Assembly: GCF_036967205.1 (NCBI RefSeq)
Contig: NZ_CP146022.1
Location: forward strand, 6,138,001 to 6,202,000
Direction: 5' to 3'
DNA: 64,000 bases
Source: Streptomyces sp. Q6
GTDB lineage: Bacteria > Actinomycetota > Actinomycetes > Streptomycetales > Streptomycetaceae
Within the stretch, counting starts at the first letter, position 1; each line of letters opens with the position of its first letter. A program made the translations under genes and the position numbers. The notes under the pieces are model-generated. The model was not told the DNA's origin and did not search any database. It saw only the letters and a list, made by a program, of their open reading frames with translations. Below, piece after piece: positions 10,542 through 18,945 of the stretch.

Positions 10542-11138
10542 GTGAGCACGACACCACCTGTTCTCGCCGCAGAGCTGGCAGGGGCGTGGGCCGACATTCA
10601 GCGGCACCACCCCGAACTGCCGGATCTCGCCGCGCCCGAATCCCTGATCGGGGAGTCGTCGTCCGCCTGCGGACACGAGCTCTCCTTCGAGCGACTCCTC
10701 CATGAGGCAGTCCACGGCATCGCCGCAGCGCGCGGAATCCGCGACACCTCGCGCGCCGGCCGATACCACAACCGCAGATTCCTGGCCATCGCCGAGGAGC
10801 TGGGCCTCGACCACCCCGAGGAGCCGCACCCGAGCAGCGGCTTCTCGCTGGTCACGCTCAACTCCGAGGCGAAGCAGCGCTACCGGCAGACCATCGAGCG
10901 CCTTCAGCGGGCGCTGAAGGCGCACACGGTGGCGACCGCCGCGGACACCAAGCGCAGCTTCCGCGGTCCGGCCGCGCGGCACGGCTCCTCGGGAGGCGGC
11001 GTCCGCGTGAAGGCCGTCTGCGACTGCGGCCGCAATGTCCGCGTCGTGCCCTCGGTCCTCGCTCAGGCCCCCATCGTGTGCGGCGGCTGCGGCAAGCCGT
11101 TCCGTATCCCGGAGGTCGTCGGCGCCGCCGTGGGGTGA
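10542..11138 (+). CDS. SprT-like zinc protein with C-terminal zinc ribbon
   Basis: The 198-aa product contains HEAVHGIAAARG (an HExxH motif, near residue 51) followed by RYHNRRFLAIAEELGL, the arrangement seen in SprT-like metalloproteins. A C-terminal ribbon has CDCG near residue 164 and CGGCG near residue 182. This suggests a small metallopeptidase, but no substrate is known to me. GTG 10542 has no strong ribosome site. It stands alone between proS and rpsP with an AT-rich patch (AAATTATTTGGGA, near 10482) upstream that could hold its promoter. Confidence 0.65.
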   Translation: MSTTPPVLAAELAGAWADIQRHHPELPDLAAPESLIGESSSACGHELSFERLLHEAVHGIAAARGIRDTSRAGRYHNRRFLAIAEELGLDHPEEPHPSSGFSLVTLNSEAKQRYRQTIERLQRALKAHTVATAADTKRSFRGPAARHGSSGGGVRVKAVCDCGRNVRVVPSVLAQAPIVCGGCGKPFRIPEVVGAAVG

Positions 11139-11337
11139 CGGCCCCGGCCCTGGTGGGGCGGCCGCATCCGGGTTCGGCCGCCCCGGCGAGGTGTGGCACA
11201 ATGGCTAGCTGTACTCGACAGTCGCACAGGACCCCTCTCTCCTCCGGCTGACGCGTCCATCGGGCACTCGGGTACCGCAACCCCACGCGGCAATCTCGCC
11301 GTGCCCACCCACGTCAACACCAGGAGACACCACTCCC

Positions 11338-11760
11338 GTGGCAGTCAAGATCAAGCTGAAGCGTCTGGGCAAGATCCGTTCGCCTCACTACCGCATCGTC
11401 GTCGCCGACTCCCGTACCCGCCGTGACGGCCGGGCCATCGAGGAGATCGGCCTGTACCACCCGGTGCAGAACCCGTCGCGCATCGAGGTCGACTCGGAGC
11501 GCGCGCAGTACTGGCTGGGTGTCGGCGCGCAGCCGACCGAGCCGGTCATGGCCATCCTGAAGCTCACCGGTGACTGGCAGAAGCACAAGGGTCTGCCCGC
11601 CCCGGAGCCGCTGAAGGTCGCCGAGCCGAAGAAGGCCCGCCCCTCGTTCGAGGCGCTGGCCACGGCCGACGAGCCCAAGGGTGAGGCCATCACCCAGAAG
11701 AAGAAGGCTGAGAAGAAGGACGAGGCCGCTGAGGCTGCGTCCGAGTCGACCGAGGCCTGA
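11338..11760 (+). CDS. rpsP: 30S ribosomal protein S16
   Basis: The 140-aa protein begins [18 protein letters not shown], diagnostic of S16, with [16 protein letters not shown] next. The C-terminus has an acidic and Lys-rich extension ([16 protein letters not shown]), usual in actinobacteria. It is the first gene of the rpsP-khpA-rimM-trmD-rplS cluster and has a leader of about 200 bp free of genes. Translation starts at GTG 11338 after CCAGGAGACACC. Confidence 0.97.
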   Translation: MAVKIKLKRLGKIRSPHYRIVVADSRTRRDGRAIEEIGLYHPVQNPSRIEVDSERAQYWLGVGAQPTEPVMAILKLTGDWQKHKGLPAPEPLKVAEPKKARPSFEALATADEPKGEAITQKKKAEKKDEAAEAASESTEA

Positions 11761-11762
11761 GC

Positions 11763-12002
11763 ATGCTCGAGGAGGCTCTTGAGCACCTCGTGAAGGGCAT
11801 TGTCGACAACCCCGACGATGTGCAGGTCGCCTCGCGCAACCTGCGCCGTGGGCGCGTTCTCGAGGTTCGGGTCCACCCCGACGACCTCGGCAAGGTGATC
11901 GGTCGCAACGGCCGCACCGCGCGCGCTCTGCGTACTGTCGTGGGCGCCATCGGCGGCCGCGGAGTCCGCGTCGACCTCGTCGACGTCGACCAGGTTCGCT
12001 GA
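11763..12002 (+). CDS. khpA: KH-domain RNA-binding protein KhpA
   Basis: The 79-aa single KH-domain protein contains the RNA-binding signature GKVIGRNGRTARALRT. Family members bind RNA, often with a KhpB/Jag partner, and are conserved between rpsP and rimM in Gram-positive bacteria. ATG 11763 lies 2 bp after the rpsP stop, so it is translated as part of the operon. Confidence 0.95.
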   Translation: MLEEALEHLVKGIVDNPDDVQVASRNLRRGRVLEVRVHPDDLGKVIGRNGRTARALRTVVGAIGGRGVRVDLVDVDQVR

Positions 12003-12081
12003 CAAGTTGAACACCGGCTCGGGCCGGGGAGGGCTTTCGAGCCGTCCCCGGCCCTAGTCGTATGACAGGAGAGTTTCCGAC

Positions 12082-12624
12082 GTGCAGTTGGTAGTCGGGC
12101 GCATCGGCCGCGCCCACGGCATCAAGGGTGAGGTCACCGTCGAGGTGCGCACCGACGAGCCCGAGCTGCGGCTCGGTCCCGGCGCCGTGCTCGCCACGGA
12201 CCCGGCCGCCACAGGTCCCCTCACCATCGAGTCCGGCCGGGTCCACTCCGGCCGCCTCCTGCTGCGCTTCGAGGGCGTACGCGACCGGACCGGCGCGGAG
12301 GCGCTGCGCAACACCCTCCTCATCGCCGAGGTCGATCCGGAGGAGCTGCCGGAGGACGAGGACGAGTTCTACGACCACCAGCTCATGGACCTGGACGTCG
12401 TCACGGTCGACGGCATCGAGGTCGGTCGCATCACGGAGATCTCCCACCTGCCCTCGCAGGACCTGTTCATCGTGGAGCGGCCCGACGGCAGCGAGGTCAT
12501 GATCCCGTTCGTCGAGGAGATCGTCACCGAGATCGACCTCGAGGAGCAGAAGGCGATCATCGACCCGCCGCCCGGCCTGATCGACGACCGCGCCGAGATC
12601 GCTTCACCGCGCGAGGACTCGTAA
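12082..12624 (+). CDS. rimM: ribosome maturation factor RimM
   Basis: RimM binds S19 and assists maturation of the 30S head. The 180-aa product has the N-terminal motif [19 protein letters not shown] and the PRC-barrel part [15 protein letters not shown]...[21 protein letters not shown] 12082 follows a GAGAG ribosome site. Its stop overlaps the trmD start (TAATG), indicating translational coupling. Confidence 0.97.
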   Translation: MQLVVGRIGRAHGIKGEVTVEVRTDEPELRLGPGAVLATDPAATGPLTIESGRVHSGRLLLRFEGVRDRTGAEALRNTLLIAEVDPEELPEDEDEFYDHQLMDLDVVTVDGIEVGRITEISHLPSQDLFIVERPDGSEVMIPFVEEIVTEIDLEEQKAIIDPPPGLIDDRAEIASPREDS

Positions 12625-13445
12625 TGCGCCTCGACGTCGTCACGATCTTCCCCGAGTACCTGGAACCGCTGAACGTCTCGCTGGTCGGCAAGGCCCGCGC
12701 GCGCGGGCAACTCGACGTCCACGTGCACGACTTGCGGGACTGGACGCACGACCGGCACAACACGGTCGACGACACTCCGTACGGCGGCGGCCCCGGCATG
12801 GTCATGAAGACCGAGCCGTGGGGCGAGTGCCTCGACGACGTGCTCGCCGAGGGGTACGAGAGCGGGGCGCACGGGCCCGTCCTGGTCGTCCCCACGCCCA
12901 GCGGGCGCCCCTTCACCCAGGAACTCGCCGTGGAGCTCTCCGAGCGCCCCTGGCTGGTGTTCACGCCGGCGCGCTACGAAGGCATCGACCGCCGCGTCAT
13001 CGACGAGTACGCGACCCGTATGCCGGTCTACGAGGTCTCCATCGGTGACTACGTCCTCGCGGGCGGGGAAGCGGCCGTGCTCGTCGTCACGGAGGCCGTG
13101 GCGCGCCTGCTGCCGGGTGTCCTCGGCAACGCGGCCTCGCACCAGGACGACTCCTTCGCGCCGGGCGCCATGGCCAACCTCCTCGAAGGCCCCGTCTTCA
13201 CCAAGCCGCCCGAGTGGCGCGGCCGGGACATCCCGGATGTGCTGCTCAGCGGCCACCACGGCAAGATCGCGCGCTGGCGGCGGGACGAGGCACTGCGCCG
13301 AACCGTGCGCAACCGGCCCGATCTGATCGTGCGCACCGACCCGAAGGCCTTCGACAAGAAGGACCGGGAAATGCTCTCGATCCTGGGCTGGGGCCCCGGC
13401 TCCGACGGCCGATTTGGGCCAACGCCCGGAGCCGTGGAAGAATAA
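12624..13445 (+). CDS. trmD: tRNA (guanine37-N1)-methyltransferase TrmD
   Basis: TrmD makes m1G37 in tRNAs that read CNN and GGG-type codons, preventing +1 frameshifting. The 273-aa SPOUT enzyme begins [13 protein letters not shown] and has the knot segments [26 protein letters not shown] and [13 protein letters not shown], followed by the C-terminal helical domain. Its start overlaps the rimM stop. Confidence 0.97.
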   Translation: MRLDVVTIFPEYLEPLNVSLVGKARARGQLDVHVHDLRDWTHDRHNTVDDTPYGGGPGMVMKTEPWGECLDDVLAEGYESGAHGPVLVVPTPSGRPFTQELAVELSERPWLVFTPARYEGIDRRVIDEYATRMPVYEVSIGDYVLAGGEAAVLVVTEAVARLLPGVLGNAASHQDDSFAPGAMANLLEGPVFTKPPEWRGRDIPDVLLSGHHGKIARWRRDEALRRTVRNRPDLIVRTDPKAFDKKDREMLSILGWGPGSDGRFGPTPGAVEE

Positions 13446-13615
13446 GCCGCTGCTGTACGTCCAGCTTGCGCCCCTGCCACAGGGGGAACGGTCGAAGCTT
13501 GCTCCCCGCTCACACGGGGATGGCCCAGACGCAAGGCCCGACGCGAACAGCTACCGAAACTCATCGCATACCTCCCGCCTATGACCTGTGGCATGGGCGA
13601 AGAAAGCAGACGATC
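13446..13615 (+). other. rplS leader with two short hairpins
   Basis: This 170-bp gap between trmD and rplS holds CCCCT...AGGGG and TCCCCG...CGGGGA hairpins (between about 13470 and 13525), then an unstructured stretch and AAGAAAGCAG as the ribosome site. It may be an untranslated leader used for autoregulation of L19. The role is inferred from position only. Confidence 0.4.
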
Positions 13616-13966
13616 ATGTCTCACCTGCTCGACTCCGTCGACTCCGCGTCGCTGCGCAGCGACATCCCGGCCTTCCGCCCGGGTGACACCGTCAACGTCC
13701 ACGTCCGCGTCATCGAGGGCAACCGCTCCCGTGTGCAGCAGTTCAAGGGCGTAGTCATCCGCCGCCAGGGCGCCGGTGTCCGCGAGACCTTCACGGTCCG
13801 CAAGGTCTCCTTCTCCGTGGGCGTCGAGCGCACCTTCCCGGTGCACACCCCGATCGTCGAGAAGATCGAGCTCGTCACCAAGGGTGACGTGCGTCGCGCC
13901 AAGCTGTACTACCTGCGCGACCTGCGCGGCAAGGCTGCGAAGATCAAGGAGAAGCGCGAGAACTGA
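13616..13966 (+). CDS. rplS: 50S ribosomal protein L19
   Basis: The 116-aa protein contains [22 protein letters not shown] and [12 protein letters not shown], typical of L19, and ends in a basic tail ([11 protein letters not shown]). ATG 13616 (MSHLLDSVD) is chosen over upstream codons of the same open frame, which lie in the trmD shadow. It is the last gene of the S16 cluster. Confidence 0.97.
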   Translation: MSHLLDSVDSASLRSDIPAFRPGDTVNVHVRVIEGNRSRVQQFKGVVIRRQGAGVRETFTVRKVSFSVGVERTFPVHTPIVEKIELVTKGDVRRAKLYYLRDLRGKAAKIKEKREN

Positions 13967-14044
13967 GTCGCCCGACGCCCCCTGGGGGCGTCAGCGCATC
14001 TCGCGTACGGAGTCCTCAGGAGAGCCGGATAGCATCTGGCCTCG

Positions 14045-14761
14045 ATGGACACCGAAGCACAGCATGTGGAGCGCGACCGCTCCTCCGAGCCCCTCGAGAT
14101 CACCTCAGAGGGCGAGGAGGACCGGTCGCGCTCCTCTTTGCTTTCCCGCGGCATCGAGGCGGTCGCCGCCTGGCTGCCGGGTGGCCGGATCACGCTCTCC
14201 CTGCTCCTGTGCATGGCGTTCCTCCTGGCCTTCACCGTTTTCGTGATGCAGCCGTTCCAGATCCCCAGCGGCTCCATGGAGACCACATTGAGGGTCGGGG
14301 ACCGCGTTCTCGTAAATAAGTTGGCGTACCGTTTCGGTGCCGAACCGGAGCGCGGGGACGTGGTCGTTTTCGACGGCAGCGGGTACTTCGGTGAGGCGGA
14401 CTACATCAAGCGCGTCGTGGGTGTGGGGGGCGACCATGTGGTCTGCTGCGACAGCAAGGGGAGGATCGAGGTGAACGGGCAGTCCGTGGACGAGCGCTCC
14501 TTGTTGCACGCGGGAGACGCGGCTTCAGAGGTGCCGTTCGACATCGAGGTTCCGCAGGGCACCCTCTTTCTGCTCGGAGACCACCGCAGCGACTCCCGTG
14601 ACTCCCGCGACTACCTGGGCGCCCCGGGCGGCGGGTTCGTTCCCGTCGACCATGTGATCGGCAAGGCCCTGTGGATCGCGTGGCCGACCGGACACTGGCA
14701 CTCCTTGTCACGCGAAGACGTCTACGCGCGCGTGCCCGCGACCGGCGGCGGCCATGGGTAG
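14045..14761 (+). CDS. sipW: type I signal peptidase, SipW-like
   Basis: The 238-aa protein is a membrane-anchored serine-lysine peptidase that removes signal peptides from secreted preproteins. A transmembrane segment (LSLLLCMAFLLAFTVFVM) precedes the nucleophile box FQIPSGSME; the general-base Lys is in YIKRVVGVGGD. The C-terminal domain has LGDHRSDSRDSRD. Unlike its neighbours it has no clear C-terminal membrane helix, as reported for SipW of S. lividans. The stop overlaps the next start by 8 bp. Confidence 0.92.
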   Translation: MDTEAQHVERDRSSEPLEITSEGEEDRSRSSLLSRGIEAVAAWLPGGRITLSLLLCMAFLLAFTVFVMQPFQIPSGSMETTLRVGDRVLVNKLAYRFGAEPERGDVVVFDGSGYFGEADYIKRVVGVGGDHVVCCDSKGRIEVNGQSVDERSLLHAGDAASEVPFDIEVPQGTLFLLGDHRSDSRDSRDYLGAPGGGFVPVDHVIGKALWIAWPTGHWHSLSREDVYARVPATGGGHG

Positions 14762-15866
14762 CCGGGGGAAGCGGTCCGGTCACCGCGGCGACACCCGGCT
14801 GCCCACCGGGAGCCGGCCCACCAGCGGGCCCGTCCTGCCCGGCCGCGCCGAGCGCCGCAAGCTCGCACGCAAGGTGAAGCGCCGCAGAAGGCGCTCCGCG
14901 ATCAAGGAGATACCTCTCCTCATAGGCGTGGCCCTGCTCATAGCCCTCGTCCTGAAGACGTTCCTCCTCCAGGCGTTCGTGATCCCGTCGGGCTCCATGG
15001 AGCAGACGATCAAGATCGGCGACCGGGTCGTGGTCGACAAACTCACCCCCTGGTTCGGCGCCGAGGTGCAGCGCGGCGATGTCGTCGTCTTCAAGGACCC
15101 CGGCAAGTGGCTGGAGCAGGAGACCGGGCAGACGAAGGACGACCCCGTCGGCGTCAAGCAGGTCAAGGCAGGTCTGACCTGGATCGGGCTGCTGCCCTCC
15201 GCCGACGAGCGCGATCTGATCAAGCGGGTCGTCGGAGTCGGTGGCGACACCGTGAAGTGCTGCGACAAGCAGGGCCGTGTCACGGTCAACGGGACGCCGC
15301 TGAACGAGACCGCGTACATCCACCCCGGCAACGCCCCCTCCAAGTTCGACTTTTCGGTGAAGGTTCCTCCGGGCCGGCTCTTCGTGATGGGCGATCACCG
15401 CGCCAACTCGGCGGACTCGCGGTACCACCTCACCGAGGGGTTCAACGGAACCGTCTCCGAGGCGTCGGTCGTGGGACGCGCCCGCGCGATCGTCTGGCCG
15501 ATCGGCCACTGGACCACGCTCGGCGAGCCGGAGACGTTCGCCGCCGTGGCCGACGCGCAAGGCTCCGGATCGACCGCGGCGTCCGGTACGTCGCATAGGG
15601 TGGCCTCCGCGAACAGCACCGCGTCGAATGCGAACACATCGAATTCGGACGGATTGATCCCCCTCCCGAGCCCTGCGGAACTCCCGCTCGTTATGGGAGT
15701 GGTGGGCCTGCATCGCGTAGGGATCAGGCAGCGGCACGGACTGAGGAGTGGATGTGGGGGACTTGGCGGTCGGCGCACGGTCAGGGCATGGGCCCGAAGA
15801 GCAGCCCGGGCGATCCGACGACGCGGCGAGTCCCGCCGTGACGGGCCCGGTTCCCGAGGGCGGTGA
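14754..15866 (+). CDS. sipX: type I signal peptidase, SipX-like
   Basis: The 370-aa product has a basic N-terminus, a membrane anchor (IPLLIGVALLIALVLKTFLLQ), the nucleophile box FVIPSGSMEQ, Lys in LIKRVVGVGGD and MGDHRANSADSRYH. After residue about 290 it continues through a weakly hydrophobic patch (ELPLVMGVVG) into an Arg/Gly-rich tail that overlaps the start of the next gene by more than 100 bp. The tail may be poorly constrained. It is the second of four adjacent paralogues, which divide secretory processing in Streptomyces. Confidence 0.9.
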   Translation: MGSRGKRSGHRGDTRLPTGSRPTSGPVLPGRAERRKLARKVKRRRRRSAIKEIPLLIGVALLIALVLKTFLLQAFVIPSGSMEQTIKIGDRVVVDKLTPWFGAEVQRGDVVVFKDPGKWLEQETGQTKDDPVGVKQVKAGLTWIGLLPSADERDLIKRVVGVGGDTVKCCDKQGRVTVNGTPLNETAYIHPGNAPSKFDFSVKVPPGRLFVMGDHRANSADSRYHLTEGFNGTVSEASVVGRARAIVWPIGHWTTLGEPETFAAVADAQGSGSTAASGTSHRVASANSTASNANTSNSDGLIPLPSPAELPLVMGVVGLHRVGIRQRHGLRSGCGGLGGRRTVRAWARRAARAIRRRGESRRDGPGSRGR

Positions 15867-16731
15867 CGGAGTGGACGCGTCCCCCGCGAGTGCCTCGGAA
15901 GCCGGTGACGGCGAGTCCAAGGGCAAGGAGAAGAAGCCTCGCTCATTCTGGAAGGAGCTGCCGCTCCTCATCGTCATCGCGCTGGTCCTGGCCCTGGTCA
16001 TCAAGACGTTCCTGGTCCAGGCGTTCTCGATCCCGTCGGCCTCGATGGAGAACACGCTTCAGATCGGCGACCGCGTACTCGTCGACAAGCTCACCCCGTG
16101 GTTCGGCTCGGAGCCGGAGCGCGGCGAGGTCATCGTCTTCCATGACCCGGACGGCTGGCTGAACGGCGAGCCCACGGCCGAGCCGAACGCGGTGCAGCAG
16201 GTCCTGAGCTGGGTCGGCCTGATGCCGTCCGCCGACGAGAAGGACCTCATCAAGCGCGTGATCGGCGTCGGCGGCGACACCGTCGAGTGCAAGGGCACGG
16301 GCCCGCTCAAGGTGAACGGCAAGGCGCTGAACGAGCCGTACGTCTACGCCGACAACACCCCGTGCACCGCCGACAACATGGGCGGAACCTTCAAGGTGAA
16401 GGTTCCTGAGGGCAAAGTTTGGGTCATGGGCGATCACCGCCAGGACTCGATGGACTCCCGCTACCACCAGAACGACAAGAACGAGGGCTTCGTCCCGGTC
16501 GACAACGTCGTGGGCCGCGCCATCGTCGTCGCCTGGCCGCCCACCCACTGGTCGACGCTGCCGGTGCCGGACACCTTCGACCAGTCCGGTATCAACGCCG
16601 CGGCGAGCGTGGCCCCGGGGGCCCTCGGCCTCGCCGGTGCCGCACCGCTGGTGCTGTGGCGCAGGCGCAAGATCAACAAGAGCCTTACCGACGGGAACAC
16701 CAGGGTTTCTGCGACCGGTACCGCCGGGTAG
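15754..16731 (+). CDS. sipY: type I signal peptidase, SipY-like
   Basis: The protein has an acidic N-terminal extension, the anchor LPLLIVIALVLALVIKTFLVQ, nucleophile box FSIPSASME, Lys in LIKRVIGVGGD, MGDHRQDSMDSRYH, and a C-terminal membrane helix (PGALGLAGAAPLVLW) followed by RRRK. GTG 15754 is preferred to GTG 15748 because the GAGGAG site (15743-15748) is properly spaced only for the former. It overlaps the sipX 3' end by 113 bp. Confidence 0.9.
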   Translation: MGDLAVGARSGHGPEEQPGRSDDAASPAVTGPVPEGGDGVDASPASASEAGDGESKGKEKKPRSFWKELPLLIVIALVLALVIKTFLVQAFSIPSASMENTLQIGDRVLVDKLTPWFGSEPERGEVIVFHDPDGWLNGEPTAEPNAVQQVLSWVGLMPSADEKDLIKRVIGVGGDTVECKGTGPLKVNGKALNEPYVYADNTPCTADNMGGTFKVKVPEGKVWVMGDHRQDSMDSRYHQNDKNEGFVPVDNVVGRAIVVAWPPTHWSTLPVPDTFDQSGINAAASVAPGALGLAGAAPLVLWRRRKINKSLTDGNTRVSATGTAG

Positions 16732-16823
16732 GGTGCCGTCCCAGATCGCCGATCTTCCGTGGCCCGACATCCGTCGAGGCCGGGCCGGAAGATCGATTTC
16801 TCCGACGCGGGGGAGCAACTGGG

Positions 16824-17564
16824 ATGAGCACGACACGTCGTACGGCCGAGGGCCGCGGCAAGGTCGGCAGCGCGCTGTCGGGCATAGCCGTGGCCCTCGG
16901 CTGTGTGCTGTTCCTCGGCGGGTTCGTGTGGGGCGCCTTCGTGTACCAGCCGTACACGGTGCCGACCGACTCCATGTCACCGACGATCGGCGCGGGTGAC
17001 CGGGTGCTCGCGCAGCGGATCGACGGCAGCGAGATCAAGCGCGGTGACGTCGTCGTCTTCCAGGAGGCGACCTGGGGCGAGCTGCCGATGGTCAAGCGGG
17101 TCGTCGGCATCGGCGGGGACACGATCGCCTGCTGCACGGACGGCAAGCTGACCGTCAACGGCAAGAAGATCGACGAACCGTATCTTCAGGCCGGCAAGAA
17201 CGCCTCGCTCATCGGTATCGAGTCCACGACCGTCCCCAAGGGCCGGCTCTTCCTGCTCGGTGACGAGCGCAGCGGCTCCCTGGACTCCACCGTCCACCTC
17301 GACGACGGCGTGCACGGCTCGGTGGAGCGCGGTGCCGTGCAGGCCCGGGTGGACGCCGTGGCCTGGCCCATGGACGGCATGCTGCCCAAGCCCACCGGGT
17401 TCGAGGAGCTGCCCGGCGGGATCTCGCAGCCGGGGCCGCTCAAGCTGATGCTGACCGCTGTCGTCGTGGGCGCGGTGCTCGTGCTCGGTGGGGCGGCGTA
17501 CGGGCCGATCGCGAAGCGGACCCGGCGCTCGCGGACCCGGACTCCGGAGCCGGTGCGTGCCTGA
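16824..17564 (+). CDS. sipZ: type I signal peptidase, SipZ-like
   Basis: The 246-aa protein carries an N-terminal anchor (IAVALGCVLFLGGFVWGAFVY), the nucleophile box YTVPTDSMSP, Lys in MVKRVVGIGGD, LGDERSGSLDS and a C-terminal helix (LMLTAVVVGAVLVLGGAAYG) followed by basic residues. ATG 16824 follows GGGAGCAACTGGG; the open frame upstream is a shadow. Its end overlaps the Nudix gene by 8 bp, so the two are probably co-translated. Confidence 0.92.
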   Translation: MSTTRRTAEGRGKVGSALSGIAVALGCVLFLGGFVWGAFVYQPYTVPTDSMSPTIGAGDRVLAQRIDGSEIKRGDVVVFQEATWGELPMVKRVVGIGGDTIACCTDGKLTVNGKKIDEPYLQAGKNASLIGIESTTVPKGRLFLLGDERSGSLDSTVHLDDGVHGSVERGAVQARVDAVAWPMDGMLPKPTGFEELPGGISQPGPLKLMLTAVVVGAVLVLGGAAYGPIAKRTRRSRTRTPEPVRA

Positions 17565-18066
17565 GCTCGGCGGCGAACTGCGCAAGGTGGCCCGGGTCGT
17601 CCTGCTCGATCCCGAGAACCGCGTCCTGTTGCTGCACGGGCACGAGCCCGACGACAGCGCGGACGACTGGTGGTTCACGCCGGGCGGCGGCCTGGAGGGC
17701 GACGAGACGCGTGATCAGGCGGCGCTGCGGGAACTCGCCGAGGAGACCGGCATCACGGACGTGGAGCTGGGGCCTGTGCTGTGGCGGCGGATCTGCTCGT
17801 TCCCGTTCGACGGACGGCGCTGGGATCAGGACGAGTGGTACTTCCTGGCGCGTACGACGTCGACCGCGGCGCATGCGGTGATCAACGAGAAGGGCCTGAC
17901 CGACCTGGAACGACGCAGCGTCGCGGGAGCACGTTGGTGGACGTACCGGGAACTGGCCGAGGCGCATGAGACGGTGTATCCGACCAGACTCGCCGAGCTG
18001 CTGAACCGGCTGCTCGTCGAGGGTCCCCCGAGCCGGCCGCTGGTTCTCGACACGGAAATCGTCTAG
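17557..18066 (+). CDS. Nudix hydrolase
   Basis: The 169-aa enzyme has a complete Nudix box, GGGLEGDETRDQAALRELAEETGI (in pieces GGGLEGDE and RELAEETG), which binds a divalent metal and cleaves nucleoside diphosphates linked to X. The substrate is not deducible. GTG 17557 overlaps the sipZ stop. The neighbouring organisation suggests cotranscription with the signal peptidase cluster. Confidence 0.9.
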   Translation: MPELGGELRKVARVVLLDPENRVLLLHGHEPDDSADDWWFTPGGGLEGDETRDQAALRELAEETGITDVELGPVLWRRICSFPFDGRRWDQDEWYFLARTTSTAAHAVINEKGLTDLERRSVAGARWWTYRELAEAHETVYPTRLAELLNRLLVEGPPSRPLVLDTEIV

Positions 18067-18121
18067 AGGCTCCAGAGGCTGGCGCACAATAGGGGGACGC
18101 ACGGCTGAAGGGGAACATGCC

Positions 18122-18430
18122 ATGAGCGCCGAGGACCTCGAGAAGTACGAGACCGAGATGGAGCTGAAGCTCTACCGGGAGTACCGCGACGTCGTCGGGC
18201 TGTTCAAATATGTGATCGAGACCGAACGTCGTTTCTACCTCACCAATGACTATGAGATGCAGGTGCACTCGGTCCAGGGGGAGGTGTTCTTCGAGGTGTC
18301 GATGGCGGATGCCTGGGTCTGGGACATGTACCGGCCCGCTCGTTTCGTCAAGCAGGTACGCGTTCTCACGTTCAAGGACGTGAATATCGAGGAGCTCAAC
18401 AAGAGCGATCTTGAGCTTCCCGGCAGCTGA
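18122..18430 (+). CDS. DUF2469 family protein
   Basis: The 102-aa protein MSAEDLEKYETEMELKLYRE...YDVV-type sequence is a highly conserved actinobacterial family of unknown function, usually located just upstream of yraN. It is rich in aromatic and acidic residues (FEVSMADAWVWDMYRPARFVK). ATG 18122 follows GAAGGGGAACATGCC. No catalytic motif is visible. Confidence 0.93.
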   Translation: MSAEDLEKYETEMELKLYREYRDVVGLFKYVIETERRFYLTNDYEMQVHSVQGEVFFEVSMADAWVWDMYRPARFVKQVRVLTFKDVNIEELNKSDLELPGS

Positions 18431-18567
18431 GCCGTTGTCCTGACCCCGTGATGCCCGCCGGATCGCCCCGTGACGGTGACGGAGTTTTCCACAACCCGTA
18501 GGTAGTTCACCAAGATCCACTTCTGTGTCGCCCGTGCCTCAACGTGGGCGTCGGAGGTGGTGCCGAC

Positions 18568-18945
18568 GTGAACGCACGGGGCGCGATGGGGAAGTACGGC
18601 GAGGACCTGGCCGCCAGGCGGCTGGCCGACGCCGGTATGACGGTGCTCGCCAGGAACTGGCGGGCGGGCCGACGCGGCGAGATCGACATCGTGGCGCGGG
18701 ACGGCGACGCGATCGTCGTCTGCGAGGTCAAGACGCGCAGGGGACAGGGCGCGGCCGACGGGGCCTTCGAGCATCCGATGGCCGCGATCACCCCGGTCAA
18801 GGCTCGGCGACTGAGGGATCTCGCCGAGCGCTGGGTGCAGGAACACGGGGGAGCGCCACCGGGCGGCGTCCGGATCGACCTGGTGGGCGTGCTGCTCCCG
18901 GAGCGCGGAGCACCGCGGGTCGAGCATGTGCGGGGGGTCTCCTGA
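18568..18945 (+). CDS. yraN: YraN/UPF0102 family nuclease-fold protein
   Basis: The 125-aa protein has the YraN signature: [11 protein letters not shown], the Holliday-junction-resolvase-like motif [11 protein letters not shown]...[10 protein letters not shown], and [12 protein letters not shown] 18568 is favoured by GGAGG at 18553-18557; ATG 18586 is a possible alternative. The stop overlaps the comM start, and yraN-comM-dprA is a conserved operon linked to DNA uptake and processing. Confidence 0.92.
   Translation: MNARGAMGKYGEDLAARRLADAGMTVLARNWRAGRRGEIDIVARDGDAIVVCEVKTRRGQGAADGAFEHPMAAITPVKARRLRDLAERWVQEHGGAPPGGVRIDLVGVLLPERGAPRVEHVRGVS

Noticed and set aside
13500-13525. CRISPR-like repeat (CTCCCCGC...CGGGGATGG)
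   Set aside because: It occurs once, with no second copy, spacer pattern or cas gene. It fits a hairpin in the rplS leader.
14045-17564. Four signal peptidases as an unusual expansion
   Set aside because: A cluster of four adjacent sip genes is already known in Streptomyces.
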